Positions 35,380 to 44,535 of a stretch of 64,000 nucleotides of DNA are shown in pieces. Position 1 is the first letter of the stretch, and every line of letters begins with the position of its first letter. The notes under the pieces were generated by a model. That model worked only from the letters and a program-made list of their open reading frames with translations. It made no database searches and was not told the DNA's origin. The stretch comes from Podarcis raffonei (lineage: Eukaryota; Chordata; Lepidosauria; Squamata; Lacertidae). The DNA lies in contig NC_070614.1 in the NCBI RefSeq assembly GCF_027172205.1, positions 38,632,001 through 38,696,000 of the forward strand, given 5' to 3'. A program made the position numbers and the translations under genes.

Positions 35380-38300
35380 GTGTGTATTTTAGGGGTGGGC
35401 AGTAGGCTTTGTGATTTGCAATAGATCGGCAAGGTTTCCTGACTTGTCAGTTGTTTAACAATAGCTGCAACAGATTGACCCCTAGGCCTGCACTCTAAAT
35501 TATACTGATGAATAGCAAAAGCGAGGAAGAAAACCAGGAATGGGTTGCCTGCATGGAAGGACTGTGAGCTCTGTTCCATTCTGGCATTCAAAACAAATTC
35601 CCGGGCTCAGAATTCTTTAATGCTGAATGCCAGTCTTTTGCACCATGCTCCTGTTGGCAGATCTTTGCGGGGTGAGGAAGAGTCCTATAAAAAGCAAAGT
35701 AGATCCCACATGCCTGATACTTGACCATTCCTGGTGTCTTGTTTAATATTCTATAGTACCTTTTGTAGGACAAACCTACACAGGCCAGTTATAATGTTAA
35801 AAATGCATTATAAAAATGTGACACCAGAGAGTGCTGTAGAGCAGCGATCCGTCATCTATTGCAAATTGCCTTAAGAGCTATTGTTGCTTGTTTGTTATAG
35901 CGTTTTTACAATCAGTATAGATCCAGCCTTAATTTCCTTTGGCCGCTGCTTTGATTCCCAGGTCTCCGAACTCCGCCAGCAGCTCCGGAAGCGGGGCCTC
36001 CCTGTTTCTGGCACCAAGCCAGCCCTGCTGGAGCGCCTCAAGCCTTACCAGGTGGCCAGGGCCAAGCCCCCACCTGTCCCGCTCTCCAGTGCCCGCTTGT
36101 CACCCTCCGACCTAGAGGAGGAGGCCCAGGCCCTGCGGGAGAAGCAGCGGGTGGCTGAGAGCTTGGCGCTGAAACTCCACCGGGAGCAGAAACACCACGA
36201 CGACGACCTCCGAGTGGAGCTGGAGATGCACAAACGGATCAAGAACCGCCGCAAGGGAGCACTACTGCCCCACGGCCAGCAGGGGGCACCTCCGCCCTAC
36301 ATCCCCAAGAGAGAATGCGCCAAGGAGGGAGGAGGCACGGAAGATGGCTTCATGGTGAGCAAACAAGCATTCTCCAGCTGATCCAAAAGAGAGTTAGGGG
36401 CCTCCTGGGTTGTCTGTGTGAAGGAGATTATCCCAATGGATTAGAGCAAAGCGCTGGGAGAGAGGCCACCTGAGATTTGCAATTCTAGAGGGCTGCTGGG
36501 CCATAAGAATGTCCACAACATTCTGTTCCCCATGGTAGCAAACCAGATGCTCTGGGAAGCAGGAAATGAGTGCAACAGCCCCTCTTCCTACTGGATTCAG
36601 GTGCATTTGAACGTGGAGACTCCATCCTTTTAGGCTGCAACCTTAGACTTCAGCATGGTTAATAGTTGCGGAACAAGCCATGGATTTATCTAATCTACTT
36701 TTAAAGTCTTTAAGGCCATTGGCACGTCCTGTGGCAGGGAGTTCCACAAGTTAATTGTGCATTTGTGTGAGTGTGAAGAAGGACTTCCTTTATTTCATCC
36801 TGAATCTACTGCCAGTCAGTTTCAATGGGTGACCCTGAGTTCTAGTATTATGGGGGAGAAAGAAAAACACCTTGTCTCCATAATGTGCATAATACATATC
36901 ACATGCCATGGCCTCACCCCCACCGCTGTCATCTGTTCTCTAAATTCAAAACCCCCAAGTGTTCTAGAGAACATTATGGCTAGAGAAGCTGATACAGAGC
37001 TGTGTCCTATGAACTGCATGTTTGTTTTTTCCAGGATTAAGATGAACAAACCGGGCTTTTCTTTATCTGCTAGGGGAGTACTGGTTTGCTTGTTTCCCCA
37101 CCTTAATCTGTTGCTCAAATAAGTAGGGGTGGCCCTTTTGCTAATGGTGTCTCCTAGCAAGGGGTGGGGGCAAAAACCAAATTGTCTCCCTGTTGCCTCA
37201 GATAACTTAGACATTAAAGGTCAGCAGCTGGCAGCCCTAAGGCTTAGGCCAAAAAAATCCTTGCCACAGAGGCACATGTTTGCATGTGCATGCATGTGGC
37301 AGGGCTTAGTTTGGGGGCTTGTGGGGCGTATCACCCAATGAGTTGCTAACCAATGAGCATTGGACATTTTAAGAGAAGTCTGTTTTAGCTCTGGTTGGGT
37401 AGCATCAGTGGGGCTGGTAGCAAGGAGGGCTTTTGTCTGGGGCAGAAAATGCTAGACTTTGTATGCTAGACTTTCCTCCATTTTCCTGCTAGGTTTTGTG
37501 CCCTGCCTCCTGTGAGCCGATTAATTCTGATATGGAGCTCCCCCTTGAAATAACAGCCAGCCCCCCGGACCCAGCACCAGGAACTCGTTCCCTGGAGGAG
37601 GAGCTCCAAGAAGCCATCCAGAAAGCTCAGGTACTGTGGGACGAGGAGGCCCAGCTGGGCTTCTCCAACCTCTGCACATGCACCGAGGAACTCTTCTCCT
37701 TTTTAATTATAATTATCCCACATGTCTGAAAACAAATTTATGGGATGAGCTCGTAGGCCATATTGAGCTTACCCCCTGCCTGAAACTCATCACTGCATAG
37801 AAGACCCCTGTCCAAAAAAGGACCCTGCCCCAGAGCTGGCTGAATGGCTGGGCTTGGTGAGGGCTCCCTTTGTAACTGCTCTTCTTTTCCCTTCCCTGTC
37901 TGCAGCTGGTGCCAAGCCAATCGATCGAAGATATCTTAGAGGAACCGCTGATGTGTTCAGGTGAGGAAATGGCCCCCGTAACCCAGCTCACCAGTAGGGG
38001 GCAGTCGTAAATCACAATTTGCTATTGGAGAAGCTCCAGAAATGGAGCCAATGGGGCAATGATACATTTTTTTCAGAAGACTAGGAATCTGGGGCTCAAG
38101 CCCTGCTTCAGAATCATATTCTCTGCCCTGGAAATATAATCCCCAAACCCAAGACAGGTGGGGCAGGATTGTTGGTTACTCAATGGTGAGCGGCAGGCAT
38201 TCTGCACATGCCCAAAGCCATTGTTAGCTATGCTTTCCAGTGCAAAGTCCTGACACAGAAACAGGTTGTGCGGCTTAGATCTGAACAAGCTCAGGGTTAG

Positions 38301-38801
38301 GAGTTATATCCTGTTTCTCCTCATCTGTTTCTCCTCATCTCCTGTTTCTCCTCATCTGCTCCAGGTGACCTTCTTCAAGCACCTGCCTTGAACCCAGAAG
38401 TCCCTGATCGAGTTGCCCCATCCCCGCAAGAAGCGTCACCACCAAAGAAACCGCGGCCCAGCAGCGAACCTCCTTTGGTGACCTCCGCCATCTTTGATTT
38501 TCCTGGTCCCTACGACTTCCTCTCGACGGCCTCCTCTTCCTCTGCGTCGCTGGACTCACTGTCCTCTGTTTTCTCCCCTGACTCTCTGGAGATGCCCCCA
38601 TCTCCCCCAGATGCCTGGCAAGGAAACGGTGCCCGTGCTGGATTTGACCCGGTCGATTGGCTAGAGGCCTTGACCTCGGGCTCAGCATCAGGCCTCGGCT
38701 CCACCAGTCCTGTTGGGGGCAGCATCTTCTGCACGGACTTCTTTGATTCAACCGACCTTGGCGTCAACCACATGATAGACTTAATGGTGGAGCAGTGGTA
38801 G
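16739..38801 (+). CDS. MAMSTR: MEF2-activating motif and SAP domain transcriptional regulator, full myocardin-like form (703 aa)
   Basis: Myocardin-family nuclear coactivator of MEF2 and, by its sequence, of SRF. Coding exons: 16739-16793, 26093-26158, 26413-26471, 27258-27333, 28258-28407, 29404-29549, 31782-31901, 33039-33307, 33426-33573, 35962-36354, 37493-37630, 37906-37960, 38365-38801. They total 2,112 nt with phase kept at every junction. Domains: residues 1-23, MEF2-binding N-terminus (LIRSKFRSVLQLR); 19-41, RPEL1-like (RRSQEQL); about 61-85, a decayed RPEL2; 98-128, intact RPEL3 (RPGPLELVKKNIL); 152-162, eleven Ser; 237-262, SRF-binding basic box (VKKLKYHQYMPPDQK); 274-294, Gln-rich; 359-393, SAP (SELRQQLRKRGLPVSGTKP); 414-457, leucine-zipper-like coil; 541-703, activation domain ending FDSTDLGVNHMIDLMVEQW. 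RASIP1 next door identifies it as MAMSTR rather than MYOCD, although many segments read like MYOCD. The ATG has A at -3. Confidence 0.92.
16985..17180 (+). repeat. tRNA-derived SINE (tRNA-Ala-like head)
   Basis: The head reads GGCTGTGGCTCATGGAG, then CTGCCTTGCATGCAGAAGG and a B box, GCAGGTTCAATTCCC. The body GAGCTCTTGCCAGTCAAAG and TGAGCTAGGTGGACCAA and the end AGCAGAAGGCACCTTCCTG follow. Fragments of the same family occur at about 45,935-46,030 and 51,950-52,140. Confidence 0.75.
17715..17895 (-). repeat. MIR-like tRNA SINE, reversed
   Basis: It reads ATTTATATCCCGCC, AACAACCCTGTGAGGTAGG, GCCCAAGGTCACCCAG, then the reversed B-box region and CCAACACTTTAACC. It is the reverse of the family at 14,774. 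Two older reversed copies lie at 16,105-16,335 and 16,370-16,580. Confidence 0.75.
19348..19383. repeat. (ACT)n microsatellite
   Basis: About twelve uninterrupted ACT units lie in MAMSTR intron 1. Confidence 0.9.
20031..20327. mobile_element. Two adjacent copies of a CCCTCCAA-ended repeat
   Basis: The phrase CATACCCTCCAACATTTCTCC occurs at about 20,031 and again at about 20,198, each followed by GAAAATAGG(G)ACATCCT. The second copy ends GACACTTGGAGGGT at 20,327, an inverted match to its start (CCCTCCAA). The first copy is truncated. This is a small non-coding DNA element with short terminal inverted repeats; its superfamily is not resolved. Confidence 0.5.
20677..20936. mobile_element. TA-flanked MITE, CCGTATTTTT family, with internal hairpin
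   Basis: The terminal inverted repeats CCGTATTTTTTGCTCTATAA and TTATAGAGCGAAGAATACGG lie directly inside a TA target duplication (675-676 and 937-938 of the 20-kb block). That fits the Tc1/mariner/pogo mode of insertion. Internally, CAGAAGCCAGAACAGCAAGA at about 20,778 is repeated inverted at about 20,825. It is non-coding. Confidence 0.75.
21055..21285. mobile_element. Foldback hAT-type MITE remnant
   Basis: The order is GAGCTACAATTATCAGAGTGG, GAACTGTAGATCTGTGAGGGG, AATAACTTATCAGCACCC, AAACTACAGCTCCCAGAAT and then the outer arm. It matches the family also seen at 29,785-30,075. It is degraded, with outer ends unclear. Confidence 0.55.
21935..22192 (+). repeat. tRNA-derived SINE with (TTC)n tail
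   Basis: It has an A-box-like TGGTGTAGTGGTTAAGAG and a B-box-like GGTTCGCGTCTCC. The core CTGGGTGACCTTGGGCCAGCC and the end GTGAAAGGCGGGATATCAAA follow, then a (TTC)n tail. Both pol III boxes are well kept, suggesting a young copy. Confidence 0.8.
22195..23245. other. Unassigned segment between a SINE and a MITE
   Basis: About 1 kb of balanced-composition DNA with medium frames on both strands (plus 22,599-23,042, 147 aa; minus 22,431-22,664, 77 aa). None shows a domain I recognise. It may be an old transposon body or a processed fragment. I see no splice-consistent gene model. Confidence 0.35.
23258..23855. mobile_element. Large TA-flanked MITE (CCGTATTTTT family) carrying a GC-rich hairpin array
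   Basis: The inverted termini CCGTATTTTTCGTCCTATAG and CCTATGGGGCGAAAATACGG sit inside TA (256-257 and 856-857 of the block). The 420-bp interior (23,340-23,760) is a degenerate tandem array. It repeats 'GCAGGCTGCCGCCCCAAG', 'AAGGCTTGC' and 'GGGGAGCCCTCTGGAGGGCT'. A near-perfect 18-bp-arm hairpin lies at 23,452-23,489 (CTTGCGCGCCCGGCGGGA, then CC, then its complement). Stop codons are rare in the array, which produces long false frames on both strands. Confidence 0.75.
24170..24415 (+). repeat. L2-clade LINE 3' end
   Basis: It reads CCCCTCCTCAAAATGTACCT, CATTGTAAGTTTCTTGGGG, CAGCGATCTGTCTG and GTGTACTGTGATGCAGC, and it ends in ATAAATACTGA. This is the usual order of an L2 3' UTR (…TTGTAAGCTCCTTG…, …TATAAATAATGA). 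It is old and diverged. Confidence 0.6.
25314..25574. mobile_element. TA-flanked MITE, pogo/Tigger-like ends
   Basis: The ends CAGTGGACGCTCAGGTTGC and (reversed) CAGTCATACCTCGGGTTAC are flanked by TA. The ends resemble the CAGTGGTACCTCGG termini of the same family at 30,319, 41,277 and 46,602, and the CAGGCATACCTCG ends of Tigger elements. It is non-coding and 261 bp. Confidence 0.7.
25730..25905. repeat. Half of a foldback hAT element
   Basis: CATACATTTAAAGCACTGTGATCC, shortened from the family consensus, is followed by GTTTGTTAAGAGTAGTGAG and GATCTCCTAACAACTCTCAG. Only one arm is present. Confidence 0.55.
29785..30075. mobile_element. Foldback hAT-type MITE, near complete
   Basis: The left outer arm CATCTGCACTATACTTTTAA (29,790) and the right outer arm TTTAAATGTGCAGGGCAAAC are inverted matches. 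Inside are CAATATCATGCTACTGC, CTGGGAACTGTAGTTGGTTA, TGCTGAGAGCTGTTAG and the mirrored copies. It lies in MAMSTR intron 6 just downstream of exon 29,404-29,549. Confidence 0.7.
30119..30319. mobile_element. Tigger-like TA-flanked MITE, left end degraded
   Basis: The right terminus GAGGTACCACTG (to 30,319) is followed by TA. The interior repeats GTTCTTAAACTG and CGAGGTAAAGTTCGCAAACC, as in the other CAGTGGTACCTCGG copies. The left end is not precise. Confidence 0.55.
32352..32706 (+). repeat. Squamate tRNA-derived SINE, full length
   Basis: It starts GGGTGGCGCTGTGGGTTAAA. The B box is GGTGGTTCGAATCCCC, and the body contains CAGTTCGAAAGCACATCAAA and GTCATGCTGGCCACATGACC. It ends AATGGTCAGGGGTCCCTTTA followed by CCTTTACC repeats. 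This is the abundant 'Sauria'-type SINE. It is nearly intact, so young. Confidence 0.85.
34219..34390 (-). repeat. CR1/L2-clade LINE 3' tail, reversed
   Basis: (CAA)n at 34,225-34,245 is followed by CTTTGTTATTCATACCCCGC. Then come the reversed 3' UTR (ATAAAATGCCAAACATTAAA) and CAAGGGCTTTTTCAGTGCTGG. This is the same order as the longer copy at 60,869-61,275. Confidence 0.65.
35343..35378. repeat. (AC)n microsatellite
   Basis: An uninterrupted AC dinucleotide run of about 18 units lies in MAMSTR intron 9. Confidence 0.95.
36480..36900. repeat. Old CR1/L3-clade LINE fragment
   Basis: It contains GGCAGGGAGTTCCACAAGTTAA-type sequence (shortened here), GTGAAGAAGGACTTCCTTT and GGGTGACCCTGAGTTCTAG. 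This is the same conserved 3' region found in many amniote CR1/L3 elements. Related pieces are at 31,055, 50,400 and 57,010. Confidence 0.55.
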
Positions 38802-39215
38802 GCGGGGTGCTAGCAGCCCATTCGGAGACCCCAAGGCCTGGAGGGAAAGGGGGAGAATCCTCTGCATACCCTGTAAGGCCTTGCCGGCACTGGGTACCAC
38901 CTTGAATGGGTGAGAATGAGAGAGCAGTTTAATGTCAAGCATCGTCACGGGTGGTTTTGTTTCGGTTCATGCCAAATCCAGTTGCTCTCTTAGAAGAATT
39001 AAGCACCCCGATGTTTGGGTTGTGTCAGCACCAGGCACCTCATCTTCAATGGCCCGACAGCCCCAGAAACCCTTTGCTGTCCTCTAGCTTGAGATGGATG
39101 AAACCAGTATTTGCAAGGACAGTGGTCCAGCCAGCCTGCTGCATCGGGATGGTTCAAGACATCGAGGACCTTTACAAACGTTGGAGATGAATTAAAATGT
39201 GTGCCTTTCTGCCAT
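38802..39215 (+). other. MAMSTR: MAMSTR 3' UTR, probable proximal end
   Basis: Unique sequence follows TAG at 38,799-38,801. The first plausible poly(A) signal is ATTAAA at 39,191-39,196. A canonical AATAAA occurs much later, at 41,976, beyond inserted repeats, so the proximal end is more likely. Confidence 0.45.
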
Positions 39216-40189
39216 GCTACTGTGAAGCAGTTCTAAAAAAAATGGTTTGGAAGGGCACCAGTTTTCAACACCACCTTCCCTGGAACCTGGGTTCTTAACA
39301 ACTTTGGAAGCCATCTTGAATGAAAGCTTTGGCATATGGGTCACGCTACATAGAACCTTGGAGGCCTGCATCGTTTCAACTCCAGAAGTCATTAATAGAA
39401 CAGGAAGTGCCATGGTCTACCTTCAAAGCATCTTCAAGAGGTCATGTTGGCTCAGTTGAACCGTGAGAACAACACCAGCTCTGCACACATCTGCGTGGCC
39501 CCATAGATCTAGATGCACGCTGGCTTAGGATGAGAAATGCAGGTTCTACCTTGGTGTGGGGAGATACCACCGTTTTATTGAGTTAAACAGAGGAAGTGCC
39601 AGCTTCGAAACAATTTGGATCGTGCCATCTCAAGCCCAACGGGGGAGAAGCTAAGATTTCCTGGGGCTGCCCTGAATGGGCTATACCAGCAGTGGCAACC
39701 TCATGTTTTACTGAAAGCAGGGGAGGGGGAGCGGGAGGGAGGAAAACATCTGTGTTGGGGACCGAACCATCTTTTGTGGCCGCTCAAAGAGAGATGGGAT
39801 TGGAAGGGTGAAATGCAGCTTTAACTGCTCGTGCCATTCTAACCCTTACTGTCATTCTTACTTGGGGTTGCGAAGTAGAGGGTGCATATGCAGACACAGG
39901 GCTCAGGACCACTTCTTTTTGATCTGGGGGTGCGGGGGTGGGAAAGCTCCCAAAGGGAGCTGGATATGGAGGGATCTGTTTTCACAAGGGAGATGATGGT
40001 AGTGGTGGCTCATATCCTAGTAGCCAAAGGTTGCTGGGACATTTAGGTCAATGGGCTTGTGGCAGGATCCAGTCACAGCTATAGAAACTGCTCATGTGGA
40101 AACATCTAAGCAAAGGCTTAATTCTGCTTTAATTTATAGCCGTTCCATCTTTACTGGAATCCCTGAAAACTGTGGTTCTGTGAGACTGG

Positions 40190-40540
40190 CCCAGGGTATT
40201 CTAACAGAGAATTTACACTGCTCTCACCAAGCTAAGGACTTATTATTCACACTTCTGTTTGCCCCATGATTTTTAGGCATGGGTCTGAGAGGTTTTTCTT
40301 TTGTCTTGCCGGTTTCCCCAGCAAAGTTTACTGCCCAATCAGAACAAAGTCTATCTGCTGAAAACCCAATTGGCGTTTGTTCCGATTCAGCAGTGAACAG
40401 CAGGTTTTCCTGGGGAAACTGGCAAGACTAAAGAAAAAACCTCCCAGACTCTTGCCTAGAAATCATGGGACAAACAGAAGTGTGAATAATAAGTCCTTAG
40501 TTTGGTGATAGTGGAGGAAATTCTCTGTTAGAATACCCTG
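40190..40540. mobile_element. Long foldback palindrome with arms of about 145 bp
   Basis: The left arm runs CCAGGGTATTCTAACAGAG, AAGGACTTATTATTCACAC, CTTGCCGGTTTCCCCAGC. The right arm is its reverse complement with few differences (CTCTGTTAGAATACCCTGG). The loop is about 60 bp. The right flank adds GTGTGGATGAGCCC, which is the end sequence of the foldback at 582-836, so this is a relative of it. Confidence 0.65.
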
Positions 40541-41276
40541 GTCAGTGTGGATGAGCCCTGTGTTTCTCTGGAGTTTTTGGAAGAAGGTATGACAAGTTAA
40601 ACTGAGATAATATTGCCAAACGTTTCAAAGCAAACATAGACTATTAGGGTGTGCCTGCTGCAGCTATACTCTCAAACTACTAGACCTACATAAAAACAGG
40701 ACCCACTCTGTTGCAGAAAGCGGACTCACCCCGGTCTTGTCTCACACAAACAATATTCTCTTGAGGACCAAGTGCAGGGGAAATAACTTTTACTGCTTTG
40801 AAGTAGAAGGGGCTGTGCAGACTGTTGACAGGCTGGGCACCTATGACATCGTAAGTATAGCTTCCCCTCCCCAGAGCAGCCTTTCAGCCTCAGGTTTTAA
40901 TGCATGCATGCATGCACACATATACATACATACATACATACATACATATCTGTAGTAAGAGAAAAAGACACTGTATACCAAAAGCATGCAGGAGAGGGCC
41001 AAAACTGCCAAGAAAATTTGCATTCCCCATAATTTGAACAGCAAAGGCGGAGGGAAGCTGAGCTCTCCCCCCGCAGTGGTCAAAGAGTGCTGGGTCCTCT
41101 TTTTTTATGTACCTCTGTCTGTAACCTCAGAACAGTTTGCTGCACCAGCCATTTCAGCTGTAAAACACTTTCACTTCTGTACTGTCCACACTGTTGACTT
41201 GCCAAGTTGCATTGTACGAAAGTGAAGGCAGTTTGAGAGTGTAGGCATTAAAGAAACACCCACTTCAAAGCACATA

Positions 41277-41512
41277 CAGTGGAACCTCGGAAGTCAAACG
41301 TAATCCATTCCGGAAGGACGTTCGACTTCTGAAACGTTCAAATTCCGAGGCTCAGCTTCCAGCTGGCTGACAGCTAGGCTTTTTGCAGATCAGAAGCGGT
41401 GTTGGACGTTTGGATTCTGAGGAACGTTCGAAAATGGAACACTTCCAGGTTTTCGACGTTCGGAAGCCGAAACGTTCGGGAATGGAGCAGTTCGAGAACC
41501 AAGGTTCCATTG
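41277..41512. mobile_element. Tigger-like TA-flanked MITE
   Basis: The ends CAGTGGAACCTCGGAAG and (reversed) CAATGGAACCTTGGTTC lie inside TA at 41,275-41,276 and 41,513-41,514. The element is 236 bp. The interior repeats ACGTTCGACTTCTGAAACG and inverted counterparts. Confidence 0.75.
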
Positions 41513-43472
41513 TACTCCTGTTGCCCGAGAGCCAACAGTGCACACAAGGCATCTGCCTGTGACTTTGCCCTCCTGGTAACATCATACATTTAACACACAT
41601 GGTCCCCCCCCCCCAAAGAATCCTGGGAACCATAGTCTAAGGGTACTGGGAATTGTAGCTGCCATTCCCAGGGTTCTTTTTCTGGGGATGGAATGTGCTT
41701 GGAATGTGTGGCATGGGTGTGACATGGCGACTCATCGGCTAGGGTAAACCAGTCATAAGATGCGGGAGGCAGGGTCCTTGGCGTTCAGCATGCAGAATTG
41801 TGGGGTTCTGCTTATTTAAAAATCATCTAGCTGATTGTTCTCCACAAGCAGAAAAGCTGACATGGAAAAAGCCACCAAGTTAAGCCTGGCAAGGAAGATA
41901 GCCGTGTACCCTGTTCTTCCAACACAGACCTTCAGCATTGTAACCATCATCACCTTCCATCGCCTGCCGTCTCCAAATAAACACCATTTCTCGCTGCCTC
42001 AAATACAGGTGGATTGTCGTCGTTGTATTTTATAATACCCTCGTGGAATTGGCTTAGGTTGGTTCAAGGCGCTGTACAGGGCTTGTGTGGAGGAGAAACT
42101 CAGTAAGTCTGGAGAAATCATGCACGACACCCAAGAAGTTTAAGTGTTGGGATCAGCCAGGAAAAGAAGGCAGCAGCCCCCTGGTCTGTTGCAACGCCAC
42201 GTCTTATGGGTGAGTACATGGGGCAGGAGAGTGGAAAAAGAAGGCTCCATATAATCTTCCTAGGTCCGATTATGGTTCCACTCCTCAGATAGCCTGCTGG
42301 TTCCTCTGAACGTGTCTTTGTTATAAGTGCTTCCTCTTCTGTCTTGCTGCTCCACAAGCCCCATGCTCTGGTGCCTGCCTGAATCCTTGTTCCAGTGCTA
42401 CTTTGGATAGATTTTTCAGCTCCGTCCAGCTCCGTCTTAATCCTGCTGGGACTTGCACTCCCTGTGCACCCGGGTCTTTTGATAGCCCTGGTTTCCAGGC
42501 TCCTTGTACCTCTGTAGATCTTTCCTGCCTGCTTTCAAAGAACTCAAATTCTGACTTTCAGTCCCCTTAATAACACAGGCATGGAGGACCTTTGGCCTCT
42601 GAATGCTGATGGAAGTTGTAATTAAGGAACATCTGGAGGGCCACAGGTGCCCCACATCTGTCTTAATGGAACACACCATGGTTTGCCCTGCTTTCCCATA
42701 AAACATTAAATAAGTAAATATCAGACAGACCCAGTTGCTCTCTGTCCCCGCCCCAAGCATTATATTTATGAGGAGGTATTTAGACTGGTAAAACAGTGGG
42801 GAAAGGTTTGGGCACTTCTTCCCCACCCACCGTTTCTCCTTAAAGCTACTGTTCCTCAGAAAAAAAGCAACATTACGTGCTTCCTGCATTGCTACATCTG
42901 GGTCAATGGTTTCCCCCTTTCCAAACTTTTAGTCCTCCCCAGTAAGTACAGCAAGGGCACTTGCAGACTGTCAACAATCGTGGACTGGGATTCAATCACA
43001 TTCCAGCAAATTCAGGCTAAGGAATTAAACCTGATTTGGAGCTCTTGTGCAACAAACCTCCTTCCTCAAAATAATGGACCTCGCAATAAAGGAATGAGGT
43101 CAAATAATGTGGGATTGATTAGGAAACGTTGCATCCGCCTCCCCATAAACAAATCGGGATGAATGTTGTTAAATAGCAAACTCAACCCTGACCAGCTTAT
43201 TTGCAAATAATTCAGGCTGAACGTTCACCAGACAGGTTGTGTGGAAGCTGTTTGCAAGCCATCTCGGAGCCCTGACAGTTATGTCTTCCTGATGCCATCT
43301 TCATACTCTCCCACACAGAACCCAAGAGAGGCTTTTATCTATTAAAAGATATCCACTATCTTTATCAATTACTGTTAAATAAAGTAGACCAGCTAGTAGT
43401 ACAATATAAGAGCACCTGTGGGCAGGAATCTGTGTCTGAAGAACTTGAAAAGGGGGGGGGGTGACTGAGACT

Positions 43473-44467
43473 TCACATTGCCACCAGCTCTGATGATCCA
43501 CTCTCACTTTCATCATCGTCATCATCTTCCTCATCTTCTTCCCCCTTCTTACGACGAAAGTAAGCCAACAGGCTATAAAGTTAAAAGGGGTTATGGAGAA
43601 AGAAAGAATTAGATACTCAGTCAGCAGATTTCAAACTTTCTAGCTTCAGAGAATGCTTTCCTCAGGGCCTTGATCACTCACGAAACTCTATGTATGTGTC
43701 ATGGAGCCCAAATATCTTGCAAAGGATTCTGGGAAGCTGCTTAGCATGAACAGACCTGACACAAGGCTTGAATCTGAGGTGGCTCCCGCCGGGAATGTAA
43801 TCAAACATTTTTTGTTGTCCTTTTGATAGGATCTGAGGGAGCTTTTCTGCTGTTACTGATCCTCTTACAGAGAATTTACCAGGCATTCCCCACTCTCGCC
43901 TTATACACTGCTATGTGTACCTCTCCATCCACACACACACATGCACAAACACCTGAGGGTAGTCTATATCCATATGTCCGTCTTTTAGCCCTCTGGGATG
44001 GTGGTGCAACCTCAAGGGTGCCAGCTGACCTGCTGAGTAGGGCGTTGTGTTATTTCCAAGCTTAAAGGGGGCATTTGGGAACAGAGGCTCTCAAGATGGA
44101 GGGGTGGACCTGGCGTACCCTAGTGTTAACCTATTACCAGTCACCCTCGGGGTGCCATCCCAGCTCCCCAGGACTCACAATGCAAGAACGATGAAGACAA
44201 ACAAGCCGCCTGTGCCCCCAATCACTATCCAAACGGAGAAGTCGGCTTGAGGGGGTGGAGCCCTGGATGAGATCCCCAAGGCAAGGGGGACTGTCATCGT
44301 TGTGTGTGACGGCCGGGGGAACCACGTGGTCTTCCCAACTGCAGGCACCACTGAAGAAAAGAGATTAGAAAGAGAAGGTCCTTCAATCAATATATCAGCT
44401 AGATGAATTAGTTAAAAACTCCTTAAAATAACCTTTTAAAAGGCATCCCTGATTAAGTAGACAATGC

Positions 44468-44535
<68 letters not shown>

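Larger units (their letters stand above)
33574..37492 (+). other. MAMSTR introns 9 and 10
   Basis: Intron 33,574-35,961 holds a CR1-type LINE tail (34,219-34,390, minus) and an (AC)n at 35,343-35,378. Intron 36,355-37,492 holds an old CR1/L3-clade fragment at about 36,480-36,900. The rest is unique or unrecognised. Confidence 0.55.
39216..43472. other. MAMSTR-IZUMO1 convergent intergenic region
   Basis: I see no gene here. It holds a large palindrome (40,190-40,540), (CATA)n at 40,905-40,949, a Tigger-like MITE (41,277-41,512), a foldback hAT half (41,575-41,720) and a hairpin-MITE remnant at 42,570-42,660. 42,960-43,260 looks like an old repeat. 39,216-40,180 and 42,030-42,560 appear unique. 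Confidence 0.5.

Noticed and set aside
16739-38801. Assignment of the myocardin-like gene to MYOCD itself
   Set aside because: Many motifs read like MYOCD, but RASIP1 and IZUMO1 flank it, which is the MAMSTR neighbourhood, and RPEL2, the coil and length differ.
41835-42035. Small gene or distal MAMSTR 3' UTR ending at AATAAA 41,976
   Set aside because: The frame has no recognisable domain and the stretch is separated from MAMSTR by several inserted repeats. ATTAAA at 39,191 is the simpler end.
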